From Cyanobium sp. ATX 6A2 (GTDB lineage Bacteria; Cyanobacteriota; Cyanobacteriia; PCC-6307; Cyanobiaceae): 64,000 nucleotides of DNA. The notes beneath the pieces are model-generated. The model made no database searches. It was not told the DNA's origin and was given only the letters and a program-made list of their open reading frames with translations. Position 1 is the stretch's first letter; each line of letters begins with the position of its first letter. Positions 9,188-18,241 of the stretch are shown here, one piece after another. Position numbers and translations under genes: made by a program. Location of the stretch: contig NZ_JAGQCU010000006.1 of the NCBI RefSeq assembly GCF_024346355.1, positions 87,716-151,715 of the forward strand. Direction: 5' to 3'.

Positions 9188-9958
9188 ATGGACAGCCCCG
9201 CCCGCGACGCTCCCAGTACCCAGCGGCCGCTGCTGGTGGGGTTGCATGGCTGGCTGCTGTCCGGGCGGCTGTGGCAGCCGCTGGCCAGGGAGCTGGCACC
9301 GCGCTGGCAGCTCTGGGCCCCGGACCTGCCGGGGTTCGGCGGCAGCCCGCGGCCTCGGGGCCTGCAGCCCAGCCTGGCCAGCTACGGCGCCTGGGTGGCG
9401 CGGGAGTGCCGGCACCGCCACCAGGGGCCGGTGGTGCTGGTGGGCCATTCCCTGGGGGGCACGATCGGCCTGCACGCGGCACGGCAACTGGGCGACCAGC
9501 TGGCAGGGGTGGTGCAGATCGGCACCGGCGGGGGGGTGTATCAGCCGCGGCCGTTCGCACGGGTGCGACGGGGCGGCTGCCTGGTGTTGCGCTGGCGACC
9601 GCGCTGGCTGCTGCAGGTGCCCGGCAGCGACGCCCTGCGCAGCCCGCTGCTCGCCGACCTGCACGCCGCCCGCGGCCTGCTGGCCTGCAGCATGCGCCGC
9701 AGCGCCGTGAGCGCCCTGCCGCGGATCACCGCCGGGCTCACCGTGCCGAGTCTGTGGATCGCCGGCAGCCGAGACACCGTGATGGAGCCGCGCTACGTGC
9801 GCCATCTGGCGGGCTACGCACCGCGGCACCAGGTGACCGTGCTGGAGGGAGCGGGCCATCTGCCGATGCTGCAGATGCCGGCGCGGCTGGCGGACACCCT
9901 CACCAGCTGGCTGGAGGAGCTGCCGGCAGCCACCGCAGCGGGAGAGCTGGAGCGCTGA
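9188..9958 (+). CDS. Alpha/beta-fold hydrolase
   Basis: This 256-residue hydrolase has the oxyanion HGWLLSGRLW region, the nucleophile elbow VLVGHSLGGTIG, an acid-bearing segment after LWIAGSRDTVM and the late His in GAGHLPML, so a complete Ser-Asp-His triad is visible. Substrate is not predictable; esterase or thioesterase-like roles are typical in cyanobacteria. It is divergent from the GNAT gene and convergent with the ABC transporter. Confidence 0.85.
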   Translation: MDSPARDAPSTQRPLLVGLHGWLLSGRLWQPLARELAPRWQLWAPDLPGFGGSPRPRGLQPSLASYGAWVARECRHRHQGPVVLVGHSLGGTIGLHAARQLGDQLAGVVQIGTGGGVYQPRPFARVRRGGCLVLRWRPRWLLQVPGSDALRSPLLADLHAARGLLACSMRRSAVSALPRITAGLTVPSLWIAGSRDTVMEPRYVRHLAGYAPRHQVTVLEGAGHLPMLQMPARLADTLTSWLEELPAATAAGELER

Positions 9959-9978
9959 TCGCAGCCCGGCAGGGCCGA

Positions 9979-11778
9979 TCAGAGTGCCGCCAGACCCCGC
10001 TCCTGCAGGTCGGCCAACTGGGCGTAGAGGCCACCGGCAGCCCGCAGCTGGAGGTGGTTGCCCTGCTCGATCAGGCGGCCGCGGCGCAGCACCAGGATGC
10101 GGTCGGCGGCCTCCACGGTGGCCAGGCGGTGGGCGATCACCACGGCGGTGCGCTGCTGCAGCAAGCGCTCCAGATCCGCCTGCAGGGTGGCCTCGGTGGA
10201 GGGATCCATGAAGGCGGTGGCCTCATCCATCACCAGCACCGAGGGATCACGGATCGCCACCCGGGCCACCGCCAGCAGCTGGCGTTCGCCGGAGGAGAGG
10301 TTGGCCCCACGCTCGCGCAGCTCGGTGGCCAGGCCGTCGGGCAGCCGGGCCAGCAGGGGGGAGAGCCCCAGCTCGCTGCAGAGACGGCGCAGGGCGTCGC
10401 TGGGGATGGCGGCGTCGAGGCGCAGGTTGTCGGCCACGGTGCCGCTGAACAGGAAGGTGTCCTGGAGCACCACCCCCAGGCGGCGGCGCAGGGTGTCGAT
10501 CGGCAGCTCGCGGATGTCGACGCCATCGAGCAGGATCCGCCCCTGCTGGGGCTCATAGAGCCGGCAGAGCAGGCGGATCACCGTGGTCTTGCCGGAGCCG
10601 GTTGGACCCACCAGGGCCACGTGTTCCCCGGGGGCGATCCGGAAGCAGAGATCGGTGAGGATTGGCTCGTCGGGGCGATAGGAGAAGGACACGTTCTCGA
10701 AGATCACCTCGCCGGCACTGCGGCGCTCAGCGCCGGTGCGCAGGGCCAGGGCCGAGCGCTGCTCCCGGGGCAGGTCGTGGATCTCGATCGGCTGCTCCAG
10801 CAGCTCCCCGATCCGCTCCACCGCCGTCAGCCCCCCCTGGATCTGGGTGAAGCGCTCCGCCAACTGGCGCAGGGGATCGAACAGGCGCTGGGAGAAAAGG
10901 ATGAAGGTAGTGAGCGTGCCCAGGCCGAGGGCACCGGCGGTGACCATGGTGCCCCCCAGGGCCAGCACGGCGGCCACCGCCACCAGGGCCACCCACTCGA
11001 TGTAGGCGGAGATGGCGCTGTCGTAGAAGATCGTTCCGGTCACCGCCTTGCGGTAGCGGTCGGTGGTGTGAGCGAAGCGGGCGCTGTTCTCGGCTTCGCG
11101 GCGGAACATCTGCACCACCTCCAGCCCCTGGAGGTTCTCCTGCAGGTCGGCGTTGAGCTGACTGAGCTCCTCGCGGACCCGGTAGTTGGCCCGGCGGTAG
11201 CGCCGCTGCAGCCAGAGCATGCCCAGCACCACCGGCACCTGGGCGGCGAGCAGCAACAGGCCCAGACGCCACTCGATCAACAGCATGGTGACGGCGATCA
11301 CCGCCAGGGTCACCAGGTCGGCCAGCACCCCCACGGCGCCGCTGCCGAACACCTCGGCCAGGGCGTCCACGTCACTGGTGAGCCGGGTGAGCAACTTGCC
11401 CACCGGGGTGCGGTCGTGGAAGCGCAGCGACAGCGCCATGGCATGGGCGAACAGGTCGTCGCGGATGCGGGCGGTGAGCCGCTGACCCACGGCCTGCACG
11501 TTGAAGGTCTGCACGCCCTGGAGGCCAAGACGCACCAGCACCGCCGCCAGCAGCGTCAGCACCAGCAGGCGCAGGGCAGCCGGCACCGCCAGGCCCTGCA
11601 GCCAGGGCAGGGTGGGCTCCCCGCGCAGCACCGAGATCGCCTGGCCCACCAGCAGCGGCTGCACCGCCGCCGCCGCCGCCACCGGGATCAGCAGCAGCAT
11701 GGTGAGCAGCAGACGCTTGCGGTCGCCGGCCACGTAGGGGAGCAGCCGCAGCAGGCGCTGGCGATCGAGGGTGGCCAT
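9979..11778 (-). CDS. ABC exporter, fused membrane and ATPase domains (MsbA-like)
   Basis: This 599-residue half-transporter has six N-terminal membrane helices (ABC type IV exporter fold), then a nucleotide-binding domain with Walker A GPTGSGKTTVIRLL, a Q-loop (VVLQDTFLFSGTVADNL), signature LSSGERQLLAVAR, Walker B VLVMDEATAF and H-loop VIAHRL. It probably works as a homodimer exporting lipid or a hydrophobic compound. It starts one base after overlapping the hisG stop, so the two are cotranscribed, although a functional link is not evident. Confidence 0.9.
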   Translation of the reverse strand: MATLDRQRLLRLLPYVAGDRKRLLLTMLLLIPVAAAAAVQPLLVGQAISVLRGEPTLPWLQGLAVPAALRLLVLTLLAAVLVRLGLQGVQTFNVQAVGQRLTARIRDDLFAHAMALSLRFHDRTPVGKLLTRLTSDVDALAEVFGSGAVGVLADLVTLAVIAVTMLLIEWRLGLLLLAAQVPVVLGMLWLQRRYRRANYRVREELSQLNADLQENLQGLEVVQMFRREAENSARFAHTTDRYRKAVTGTIFYDSAISAYIEWVALVAVAAVLALGGTMVTAGALGLGTLTTFILFSQRLFDPLRQLAERFTQIQGGLTAVERIGELLEQPIEIHDLPREQRSALALRTGAERRSAGEVIFENVSFSYRPDEPILTDLCFRIAPGEHVALVGPTGSGKTTVIRLLCRLYEPQQGRILLDGVDIRELPIDTLRRRLGVVLQDTFLFSGTVADNLRLDAAIPSDALRRLCSELGLSPLLARLPDGLATELRERGANLSSGERQLLAVARVAIRDPSVLVMDEATAFMDPSTEATLQADLERLLQQRTAVVIAHRLATVEAADRILVLRRGRLIEQGNHLQLRAAGGLYAQLADLQERGLAAL

Positions 11779-12482
11779 CAGGCGCTCAGGGCCGCAGGCA
11801 CGGCCCTTGAGGCGGCCGGGACGACACCGGCGGCGGCCACCCGATCAACGATCGCCTGCAGCCGGCCGTCGTCGAGGCGCAGGGCCAGGGGATGGGCCAC
11901 CAGGCGGGCGGTGGAATGGAACAGGTCTTCGATGGCGATGAGTCCGTTCTCCTCCAGGGTGCGGCCGGTGGCCACCAGATCCACGATCGCCTCGCTCATG
12001 CCGGTGATCGGCCCCAGCTCCACCGAGCCGGCCAGGTGGATCAGCTCCACCGGCAGGTCGAGGGCCTCGAAGAACGCCTCAGCGCAGCGGGTGAACTTGC
12101 TGGCGATGCGGCAGTGGGCAGGCAGGTCGGCGGCCCTGCGGTAGGGGCTGCTGGCCTTCACCGCCACACTCATGCGGCAGCCGCCGAAGCCCAGGTCAAC
12201 GAGCTGGGCCACCGGCAGTTGGTGCTCGCGCAGCACGTCGTAGCCCACCACCCCCAGCTGGGCCTGGCCGTAGGCCACGTACACCGGCACATCGGCATTG
12301 CGCACCAGCAGAGCCCGGGCGCGGCCGCAACGGCTCGGCACCATCAGCTGACGGTTGTCGGGCTCGAGCACCGCCGCGAAATCGAGCCCGGCGGCGGCGA
12401 AACGTTGCACTGTGTGGCGAAGCAGGGCCCCTTTGGCCAGGGCCACGGTGATGGGGGCCGGAGCTGGAGCCGGTGCGCTCAT
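11778..12482 (-). CDS. hisG: ATP phosphoribosyltransferase, short form (HisG)
   Basis: This 234-residue protein is of the short HisG type, which needs HisZ as regulatory subunit. Motifs are [15 protein letters not shown] at the N-terminus, [33 protein letters not shown] and the PRPP-binding [25 protein letters not shown] segment (split here for length). It catalyses the first step of histidine synthesis. Its start faces the glyoxalase gene, so a divergent promoter lies in 12483-12534. Confidence 0.93.
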   Translation of the reverse strand: MSAPAPAPAPITVALAKGALLRHTVQRFAAAGLDFAAVLEPDNRQLMVPSRCGRARALLVRNADVPVYVAYGQAQLGVVGYDVLREHQLPVAQLVDLGFGGCRMSVAVKASSPYRRAADLPAHCRIASKFTRCAEAFFEALDLPVELIHLAGSVELGPITGMSEAIVDLVATGRTLEENGLIAIEDLFHSTARLVAHPLALRLDDGRLQAIVDRVAAAGVVPAASRAVPAALSA

Positions 12483-12534
12483 GCGGGGGCGGGAGCGGTG
12501 AACATGGAACTGGACCGCTGAGCGGACTGTAACG

Positions 12535-13296
12535 ATGAGAACGTCGCATCACGAGCCGCACCCCCGCCCACCACTGGCGGTGTGGCTGATCCCGGTGCTG
12601 CACGACAACTACGTGATGGTGCTGCAACGCGGCAACCGGGCCGCCGTGGTGGACCCTGCCGTGGCCGAGCCGGTGGTGGCCGCCCTTGAGGAGCGCCAGC
12701 TGGAGCTGGAGGCGATCCTGCACACCCACCACCACAGCGATCACATCGGCGGCGCCCCCGGGCTGCTCCGGCGCTGGCCCAAGGCGGCGGTGATCGCCGC
12801 GGCGGCCGATGGCGAGCGCATTCCCCTGCAGACCTGGGGCGTAGCCGGCGGCGAACACCTGGAGGTGCTGGGAGAGCCGGTGGAGGTGATCGACGTGCCC
12901 GGCCACACCCGCGCCCACATCGCCTACTGGCTCCCGCAGAGCGGCCATCTGTTCTGTGGCGACACGCTGTTCGTTGGGGGCTGCGGGCGGCTGTTCGAGG
13001 GCAGCCCGGCCCAGATGCACAGTTCCCTGCAGCGGCTGGGGGCCCTGCCGGAGAGCACCCGCGTGTGGTGCGCCCATGAATACACGGAAGCCAACCTGCG
13101 CTGGGCGGCGGCGATCGCCCCGGAGGACGGGGCGATCGCCCGCCGGCTGAGCGCGGTGCTGGCTGAGCGGGCCGCCGGCCAGGCCACCGTGCCCAGCAGC
13201 ATCGGCCTGGAGCGGAGCACCAATCTGTTCATGCGGGCCGCCGATGCCGCCGAGCTGGCCCGGCTGTGCCACAGCAAGGACAACTGGCGGGCATAG
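12535..13296 (+). CDS. gloB: Hydroxyacylglutathione hydrolase (glyoxalase II)
   Basis: The 253-residue metallo-beta-lactamase-fold enzyme has the binuclear metal site THHHSDH, the second ligands in [13 protein letters not shown] and [16 protein letters not shown], and the late [14 protein letters not shown], all typical of GloB. It hydrolyses S-lactoylglutathione to lactate and glutathione in methylglyoxal detoxification. The first ten residues before [13 protein letters not shown] may be non-conserved, so a slightly later start is possible. Confidence 0.92.
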   Translation: MRTSHHEPHPRPPLAVWLIPVLHDNYVMVLQRGNRAAVVDPAVAEPVVAALEERQLELEAILHTHHHSDHIGGAPGLLRRWPKAAVIAAAADGERIPLQTWGVAGGEHLEVLGEPVEVIDVPGHTRAHIAYWLPQSGHLFCGDTLFVGGCGRLFEGSPAQMHSSLQRLGALPESTRVWCAHEYTEANLRWAAAIAPEDGAIARRLSAVLAERAAGQATVPSSIGLERSTNLFMRAADAAELARLCHSKDNWRA

Positions 13297-13330
13297 GCTC
13301 AGCCCAGCCAGCCACACACCGCTCCAGCCG

Positions 13331-13732
13331 ATGCCTGCAAGCTCAGGCCCCCGGGCCGTGAACACCACCGCTGCACCGGCGCCGGTGGGCCCCTACAACC
13401 AGGCCGTGAAGGCCGGCGGACTGGTGTTCTGCTCCGGCCAGATCGCCCTCGATCCCAGCACCGGCTTGATGGTGGGAGAAGGGGATGTGGAGGCCGAAAC
13501 CCGCCAGGTGCTCGACAATCTCGAGGCCGTGCTGGCGGAGGCGGGCGTGTCGGCAGCTCAGGTGGTGCGCACCACGGTGTTTCTCGTGGACCTGGCGGAT
13601 TTCGCCAGGGTCAACGCGATCTACGCCGAGCGCTTCGGTGCGGGGGTGGCACCGGCCCGGGCCTGTGTGCAGGTGGCGGCCCTGCCGAAGGGGGCCCGGG
13701 TGGAGATCGACTGCATCGCCGTGGCGCCCTGA
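13331..13732 (+). CDS. ridA: RidA-family enamine/imine deaminase
   Basis: The 133-residue protein shows APVGPYNQAV, VFCSGQIALDP and the catalytic arginine in RACVQVAALPKGARVEIDCI. RidA clears reactive 2-aminoacrylate and related imines. The open frame begins at 13244 inside gloB, but the ATG at 13331 gives the normal length. It is on the same strand as gloB, 35 bases after it. Confidence 0.92.
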   Translation: MPASSGPRAVNTTAAPAPVGPYNQAVKAGGLVFCSGQIALDPSTGLMVGEGDVEAETRQVLDNLEAVLAEAGVSAAQVVRTTVFLVDLADFARVNAIYAERFGAGVAPARACVQVAALPKGARVEIDCIAVAP

Positions 13733-13735
13733 GCG

Positions 13736-14170
13736 CTACCAGGGCAGGGGCGCGTTGCCCTGAACAGCGTTGCAGCCCATCTGGGAGCCGAGCAGGGCAC
13801 CGAGGGGAGTGGCCCACACCCGGTCGTTGCCCTTGGCGAGCACATAGCCGGCACCGCCGCCCATCAGGCCACCTACCAGACGGCCCTGGTTGCAGCGCCT
13901 GGCCCGTTCGTCCACGCCGTAGACCACGCGCTGGCCGCCATAGGCATTGATGGTGGGGTCGTCATAGATCACCCGCTGCTGGGGCACGTAAACCGGCGCC
14001 TGGTGACGCACCGGCAGGCGCTGGTAACCGGGCTGCCAACCGCCGCCGAAGGCCTGGGCCTGGGCGGGCGCCAGGAGGCTGAGCAGCATCCCGGCGGCCA
14101 GAGCCACACGGGCGGCGGGCAGGCGCCGCCGCTGGCCAGTTTTCGCCTGCTTGGTGTTGAGGATGGTCAT
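13736..14170 (-). CDS. Secreted glycine-zipper protein
   Basis: The 144-residue protein has a signal peptide (ARVALAAGMLLSLLAPAQAQA) and a glycine-zipper-like end, LVGGLMGGGAGYVLAKG... PLGALLGSQMGC, as in outer-membrane or SlyB/Rcc01693-like envelope proteins. The ATG at 14170 is chosen because the longer frame runs towards the tRNA. Function is unknown. It is convergent with ridA with only three bases between them. Confidence 0.75.
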   Translation of the reverse strand: MTILNTKQAKTGQRRRLPAARVALAAGMLLSLLAPAQAQAFGGGWQPGYQRLPVRHQAPVYVPQQRVIYDDPTINAYGGQRVVYGVDERARRCNQGRLVGGLMGGGAGYVLAKGNDRVWATPLGALLGSQMGCNAVQGNAPLPW

Positions 14171-14298
14171 GGTTCGAGCTGCGTGAGGAACGCCCCTCTG
14201 AGGGGGTGATCCAACACAAGCGAACCGGTGTGACAGAGCCATGACCGCTGGAGGCCAAAGGTCTTACCGAATCTTTCCGTCCGTATGCTGGGCGCGAT

Positions 14299-14372
14299 CG
14301 GGGCGTGGCGCAGCTTGGTAGCGCGGGTGCTTTGGGAGCACTAGGTCGCAGGTTCGAATCCTGTCGCCCCGA
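14299..14372 (+). tRNA. tRNA-Pro (anticodon UGG)
   Basis: The 74 bases fold as a full cloverleaf: acceptor CGGGGCG/CGCCCCG with discriminator A, anticodon stem GGTGC/GCACT-type pairing around TTTGGGA (anticodon TGG), and T-arm GGTTCGAATCC. The CCA end is not encoded. Immediately downstream gene content turns phage-like, and tRNA 3' ends are favoured integration sites. I did not find a second copy of the tRNA 3' end in the window, so any attR lies outside or was lost. Confidence 0.95.
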
Positions 14373-14384
14373 CTGACTTCTCAG

Positions 14385-14398
14385 GGATTGGCCAATCC
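14385..14398. repeat. Perfect 14-bp palindrome beside the tRNA-Pro
   Basis: GGATTGGCCAATCC is fully self-complementary and begins 13 bases after the tRNA. It is followed by CCGCGCAAAA twice in tandem (about 14401-14423). The sites could be an integration arm site, a terminator remnant or a protein-binding site. Nothing else identifies it. Confidence 0.5.
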
Positions 14399-14696
14399 GG
14401 TTCCGCGCAAAATCCGCGCAAAACCGGCCCAATCGGAGGGCGTGCCCCCGCTGCGCGGGGTCGCCGCTTCCGCGGCTGGCTGGCCGCTCGGCCCTCCGGG
14501 CTGCGCCTTGCGCACCGCTCAAGCGGCTCACGCGACACCACCCCAGCGGAAGCACCTGCCGGCCGACCCGGCCTCTCCGGGCAGGGTCAGAGCAGCCGCG
14601 CCCCGCTGCGGATCGTTCTCCAGCTCATCCACCGGGGCCAGCCCTCAGCATCGCCACCACGGCGGCGGGGTCGGGCCGTTCCCCGGCGGAGGCGCC
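14399..14696. other. Non-coding left end of the island
   Basis: No convincing gene is seen between the tRNA and the DUF4326 gene. The stretch has the tandem CCGCGCAAAA repeat and several GC-rich inverted repeats (for example CCGCTGCGCGGGG and GGCCGACCCGGCC). The open frames that cross it lack start context and mirror each other. No integrase remnant is readable. Confidence 0.5.
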
Positions 14697-15020
14697 ATGG
14701 AGATCACGATCGGCAAGGCACGGCGCGGCCAGCCTTCTGATGCCCTGCCCGGCCAGGCCTATGTGGGCCGGCCCAGCCCGCTCGGCAATCCCTTCCAGCT
14801 CGGCCGCCATGGCAGCCGCGCTCAGGTGATTGCCCGCTATCGGCGCTGGCTCTGGCGCCGGCTGCAGGAGCCGGGCTCGATCCAGCGCCGCGAGCTGGAG
14901 CGGCTGCTGGGCCGGGCCCAGGCCGGCCGGCTGGAGCTGTTGTGCTGGTGCGCGCCGCTGCCCTGCCACGCCGAGGTGATTCGCTCCGCTCTCCACTGGC
15001 TCGCAGAGCAGCAGCGCTGA
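14697..15020 (+). CDS. DUF4326 domain protein
   Basis: This 107-residue protein matches the DUF4326 pattern: AYVGRPSPLGNPFQLG near the N-terminus, a helix ending in YRRWLWRRL, and LELLCWCAPLPCHAEVI at the end with two Cys and one His. Such proteins are common in phages and mobile elements; their biochemical role is not known to me. The ATG at 14697 is the first that gives the family N-terminus. Confidence 0.8.
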   Translation: MEITIGKARRGQPSDALPGQAYVGRPSPLGNPFQLGRHGSRAQVIARYRRWLWRRLQEPGSIQRRELERLLGRAQAGRLELLCWCAPLPCHAEVIRSALHWLAEQQR

Positions 15021-15130
15021 GGCCCTGGCGGGCCATCGGCGGCCGCCGTACTTGACGGGCACTTGACGGGCATTTGATCGCCCTGGCGGGCTCCCTGAGT
15101 CCTGGGGGTTGGGCGCGCAGGTTGCCTCAG

Positions 15131-15232
15131 TGTGCGCGGGGTGGCGCAAGGGCTGCGCAAGCGGCTCCGCTGCGCTCCACCGCCCTTGCGCTCACCCGCG
15201 CGGTCACTTCGGCGTCCTTTGCGCCCTGTCCC
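15131..15232 (+). promoter_or_regulatory. Double-hairpin leader, copy A
   Basis: A stem GCGCAAGGGC (15144-15153) pairs with GCCCTTGCGC (15182-15191), extended outward by GCGGGGTG against CACCCGC with a bulge. The loop holds CTGCGCAAGCGGCTCCGCTGCG. A second small hairpin GGCG-loop-CGCC follows (15212-15226), then ATG at 15233 with no Shine-Dalgarno. The same layout recurs at 25629, 26370 and partly at 31453. Confidence 0.65.
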
Positions 15233-16195
15233 ATGGCCGCATCCACCACCACCCGCCGCCGCAAGAAGTTCGATGGCCCCTCGCCCGAGGAGGCGATGGT
15301 GCGCGATCTGATCGAGCTCCTCGAGGCCGGTGTCACGCCCTGGCGCAAGCCCTGGGATTGCCACGGCGGTGGCGTCCACATCAATTTCCTCACCGGCCGG
15401 GCCTATCGCGGCGGCAATCCGATCCTGCTGGAGCTGGGGATGGCCATGCGCGGTGCCTCCCTGCCCTTCTGGTGCGGCTTCGCCGACGCCAGGAAGCTCG
15501 GCATCGTTCCCCGCAAGGGCACCAAGTCGGTGCGCATCCTCCGGCCCCAGCTGCACTCCCGCGAGGAGGAGAGCGAGGGCGGCGAGAAGGTGCTGCACAG
15601 CTGGGCCAGCTATCGCCCGGTGCCGGTGTTCAATGCCTGCGATCTGGAGGGCGAGGCGCTCGCGGGGCTGATCGCGGCCCGCATGCCCGAGGCCACAGAG
15701 CGGCCGGCCATCGAGCCGATCGCCACTGCCGAGCAGGTGCTGCAGGCCTGGCCCGTGCCGGTGGGCTGGGGCGGTGAGCGGGCCTGCTACAGCCCGAGCC
15801 TCGATGCCATCAAGCTCCCCGAGCGGCAGAGCTTCCACGGGGCCGCGGCGCTCTATGCCACCTGGGCCCACGAATGCATCCACTCCACCGGCCACGAGTC
15901 GCGGCTCAAGCGCGATCTCTCCGGCAGCTTCGGGTCCAGGCTCTATGCCCGCGAGGAGCTGGTGGCCGAGCTGGGCAGCGTGCTGATCGGCCAGCGCCTG
16001 CAGATCGGCTGTGAGCTCAGCAATCACGCGGCCTATCTGGAGCACTGGATCGCCGCCCTGCGCGAGTCCCCCAGGGTGCTGCTGCAGGTGATCAGCGAGG
16101 CGCGGCGTGCGGTCGATCTGATCTGCCCAGAGGCGCCGGCCCCCGATCGGGAGCCCGAGGCCGCGGCGGCTGAGGCCGAGGCCATCGCCGCCTGA
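15233..16195 (+). CDS. ArdC-type antirestriction protein
   Basis: This 320-residue protein has the two ArdC parts: an N-terminal ssDNA-binding domain (IELLEAGVTPWRKPW, then FLTGRAYRGGNPILL, FADARKLGIVPRKGTKS) and a zincin-type metalloprotease domain with ATWAHECIHSTGHESRL (HExxH) and EELVAELGSVLI. ArdC proteins protect incoming plasmid or phage DNA and are carried by conjugative elements and phages. The open frame extends upstream through the hairpin leader, but the ATG at 15233 directly after the leader matches the pattern at the other leader copies. Confidence 0.85.
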   Translation: MAASTTTRRRKKFDGPSPEEAMVRDLIELLEAGVTPWRKPWDCHGGGVHINFLTGRAYRGGNPILLELGMAMRGASLPFWCGFADARKLGIVPRKGTKSVRILRPQLHSREEESEGGEKVLHSWASYRPVPVFNACDLEGEALAGLIAARMPEATERPAIEPIATAEQVLQAWPVPVGWGGERACYSPSLDAIKLPERQSFHGAAALYATWAHECIHSTGHESRLKRDLSGSFGSRLYAREELVAELGSVLIGQRLQIGCELSNHAAYLEHWIAALRESPRVLLQVISEARRAVDLICPEAPAPDREPEAAAAEAEAIAA

Positions 16196-16267
16196 GGCCC
16201 AGGGCCCCGCAGGGGCGGGCCCGCCGGGAGCCCTGATCCCGGCCGTCACCACCACCACCCACTCCCC

Positions 16268-16462
16268 ATGGATCCAGAGCAGCTACAGGCCATCGTCGAT
16301 CAACTGCGCGGCGAGCTCGACCGCGAGCACGGCCAGGAGCCCGGATGGTCGGGGCCGATCACCAGCGCCTATCTGCGCAGCTACGGCACCCAGCCCCGCT
16401 CAGAGGAGCACAGGGAGCGGCGGGCCTACCAGGAAGCGCATTGGGAGCACGGCTGGTACTGA
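16268..16462 (+). CDS. Small protein of unknown function
   Basis: A 64-residue acidic/polar protein starts 72 bases after the ArdC gene. It has one helix (DPEQLQAIVDQLRGELDRE) and a C-terminal WEHGWY. No family is recognised. Codon use resembles its neighbours and it lies in the same direction as ArdC, so I consider it real. Confidence 0.55.
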   Translation: MDPEQLQAIVDQLRGELDREHGQEPGWSGPITSAYLRSYGTQPRSEEHRERRAYQEAHWEHGWY

Positions 16463-16469
16463 TCGCCCA

Positions 16470-16901
16470 TCAGCCGTGCCGCATTGCAGCTCGGCGCTCC
16501 AGCTCGCGCAGCTCCCGCCACGCACGCACCACGTCCGCTGATCGCCGGTCCAGGTTGTGGAGGGTGCGCGAGTGCGGCCGGCGACCGCCGGCCTGCATGC
16601 GCTCCACCATGAAGGCCCAGTGCTCGCGCTGCGCGCGCAACCGGGCCAGCCGATGCCGCGCAGCCGTGAGCTGTGATCGCAGCTGCTGGCGCTCGCTGCG
16701 GCTGGCTGCAGCAGGGCGAGCTGGTGGCGGGGGAAGAGCAGGCGCTGGCCGCACCGACCGGGCCTGCCCGAGCAGGGCCCCGGGCTGCAGGGTCAGGCCG
16801 ACCGCGACCATCAGCAGCGGCAGGAAGCCAAGCAGGACAAACAGCGCCAGCACCAGCCGGGCCAGATCCCTTGCCTGGGGCAGGGCGATCGAGCCCGGCA
16901 C
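16470..16901 (-). CDS. Membrane-anchored coiled-coil protein
   Basis: The 143-residue protein has one strong membrane helix near the N-terminus (LARLVLALFVLLGFLPLLMVAVG), a Pro-rich linker, and a long basic coiled coil (SERQQLRSQLTAARHRLARL...). It is the last gene of the leftward structural cluster. It could be a spanin- or tail-assembly-like protein; no family is recognised. Confidence 0.55.
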   Translation of the reverse strand: MPGSIALPQARDLARLVLALFVLLGFLPLLMVAVGLTLQPGALLGQARSVRPAPALPPPPARPAAASRSERQQLRSQLTAARHRLARLRAQREHWAFMVERMQAGGRRPHSRTLHNLDRRSADVVRAWRELRELERRAAMRHG

Positions 16902-17093
16902 TCAGTTGGGCTCCTCGATCACCTCCCAACCCCGCAGCCGGAACCAGGCCGCGATCGGTGCCGCCAGGTGCGGCGGCACATCGAACAGCCGGTGGTCGGG
17001 CTGGGGCCAGAACGGGATCTCACCCGCAAGGGCGCCAAAGCGGCGCTCACAGCGCAGGCGCACCAGGCCGCAGCTCATGCTCGCCTCGGCCAC
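16902..17093 (-). CDS. Small hypothetical protein
   Basis: A 63-residue frame fits exactly between the stop of the next leftward gene's start (16901) and the end of the 17075 gene, which it overlaps by 19 bases. The C-terminal part FDVPPHLAAPIAAWFRLRGWEVIEEPN looks like a folded peptide. It is supported by gene spacing only. Confidence 0.45.
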   Translation of the reverse strand: MAEASMSCGLVRLRCERRFGALAGEIPFWPQPDHRLFDVPPHLAAPIAAWFRLRGWEVIEEPN

Positions 17094-18241
17094 AGCACAC
17101 CAGCGCCAGGGCGGCTGGAGCCCCCGCCGTCGCCGTCACCGCCGCCAGAGAGCAAGGGGCTCTGGCTCACCAGTGGATGGTTCAGGGCGCCGAACAGGCC
17201 GCGGCTGATGGGCGCCCACTCGCTCACCTCATCGATCGGGTTGGCGCCGCCGATGAAGTGCTCGACCATCGGCTCAGCCCTGAGCAGCTCTGCCGTGGAG
17301 GCCCAGGGCGTCCAGGGGAAGGTGGCCGCCCAGGTGCCAAAGCCGTCCAGCTGCTGCGGCTCGGGATCGGCCTCATAGAACAGCATCGGATGATCCGTGC
17401 CCTGCTCATTGAGGACGTAGAACGTCACCCCCTGATCGCTGGTAATCAGGCAGGTGCTGAGGTTGAACAGGCGGCCGATCCACAGCGGCCCCTGGCAGAC
17501 GATCACAGGTGAGAGCTGGAAGCGGTCGAACACACCATCGGCCGCGGGCGGGAAACACAGCAGCACCGGGTGGTTGATGTAGCGGCCGCGCTGGCCATAG
17601 CGCTGAGGGGTGTAATCACCGACCAGGGACTCGCCATTGCGCACCATGCCGCAGGCGAGGGTGCCGCCGCTGTCGCGCAGCATCACCACCCAGCGCTGCG
17701 TCACCTGATCAAAGAACAGCACGATCACAGAACTGTTGACGAGGTGGTGGCGGAGCAGCAGGAACTCGGTGCCGGGGGTGGTGTCGAACGCCACCGACAA
17801 GGAGCCGTTGCCGTTGTCACCCGAATAGGAGCCGTAGCGGTAGCTCCAGGTCCGCATCCGGTAGGTCAGCAGGTTCGGCGCTGTGCCATAGCCACCGTTG
17901 CTGGCGTCGTCCAGGTAGTCGGCAGCAGGGCAGATGAACCAGCGCCCGTCAAGCGTGAACACCGCACCAGTGCCGCTGGGCATCGTGTGAACGCCAAAGA
18001 CCGCTGGATCCTGCGGGTGGCCGAGGGACAGCACGATCCCGAAGGCGCCGGCCGCGGCGGAGCTGTCGTGATCGCGCAGCACCTGCAGCGGGTAGTCCTG
18101 CTGCACCGGGTTGCCCGCGATCGCAGCCACAAAGGCATGGACGGCATCAGTGACCCGGCGGCCGGTGGTGCCCGGCTCCGCCGAGAGCCATTCGTAGGTG
18201 CCGGGCCCGTAGTTGATGGCCCCCTCGCTGCGGGGCATCAA
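17075..18241 (-). CDS. Phage-like appendage protein, paralogue of the next two genes
   Basis: This 388-residue protein shares with the 18238 gene the elements QVLRDHDSS, a HPQDPAVFGVH block, DDASNGGYG, a TEFLLLRHH strand and the C-terminus GGGSSRP-GVLWPRR. The Gly-rich hinge before a basic tail suggests a structural protein with an anchoring end. It lies in a tight leftward run that starts with the capsid gene, so I infer a virion appendage or adhesin. No named family is recognised. Confidence 0.6.
   Translation of the reverse strand: MMPRSEGAINYGPGTYEWLSAEPGTTGRRVTDAVHAFVAAIAGNPVQQDYPLQVLRDHDSSAAAGAFGIVLSLGHPQDPAVFGVHTMPSGTGAVFTLDGRWFICPAADYLDDASNGGYGTAPNLLTYRMRTWSYRYGSYSGDNGNGSLSVAFDTTPGTEFLLLRHHLVNSSVIVLFFDQVTQRWVVMLRDSGGTLACGMVRNGESLVGDYTPQRYGQRGRYINHPVLLCFPPAADGVFDRFQLSPVIVCQGPLWIGRLFNLSTCLITSDQGVTFYVLNEQGTDHPMLFYEADPEPQQLDGFGTWAATFPWTPWASTAELLRAEPMVEHFIGGANPIDEVSEWAPISRGLFGALNHPLVSQSPLLSGGGDGDGGGSSRPGAGVLWPRRA

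Noticed and set aside
9271..12144. Very long rightward frame over the hydrolase, ABC transporter and hisG genes
   Set aside because: It is a GC-driven shadow of genes in other frames; its translation is low-complexity Gln/His/Gly with no domains.
14373..15232. Integrase next to the tRNA
   Set aside because: No tyrosine or serine recombinase motif is seen in any frame here or elsewhere in the window.
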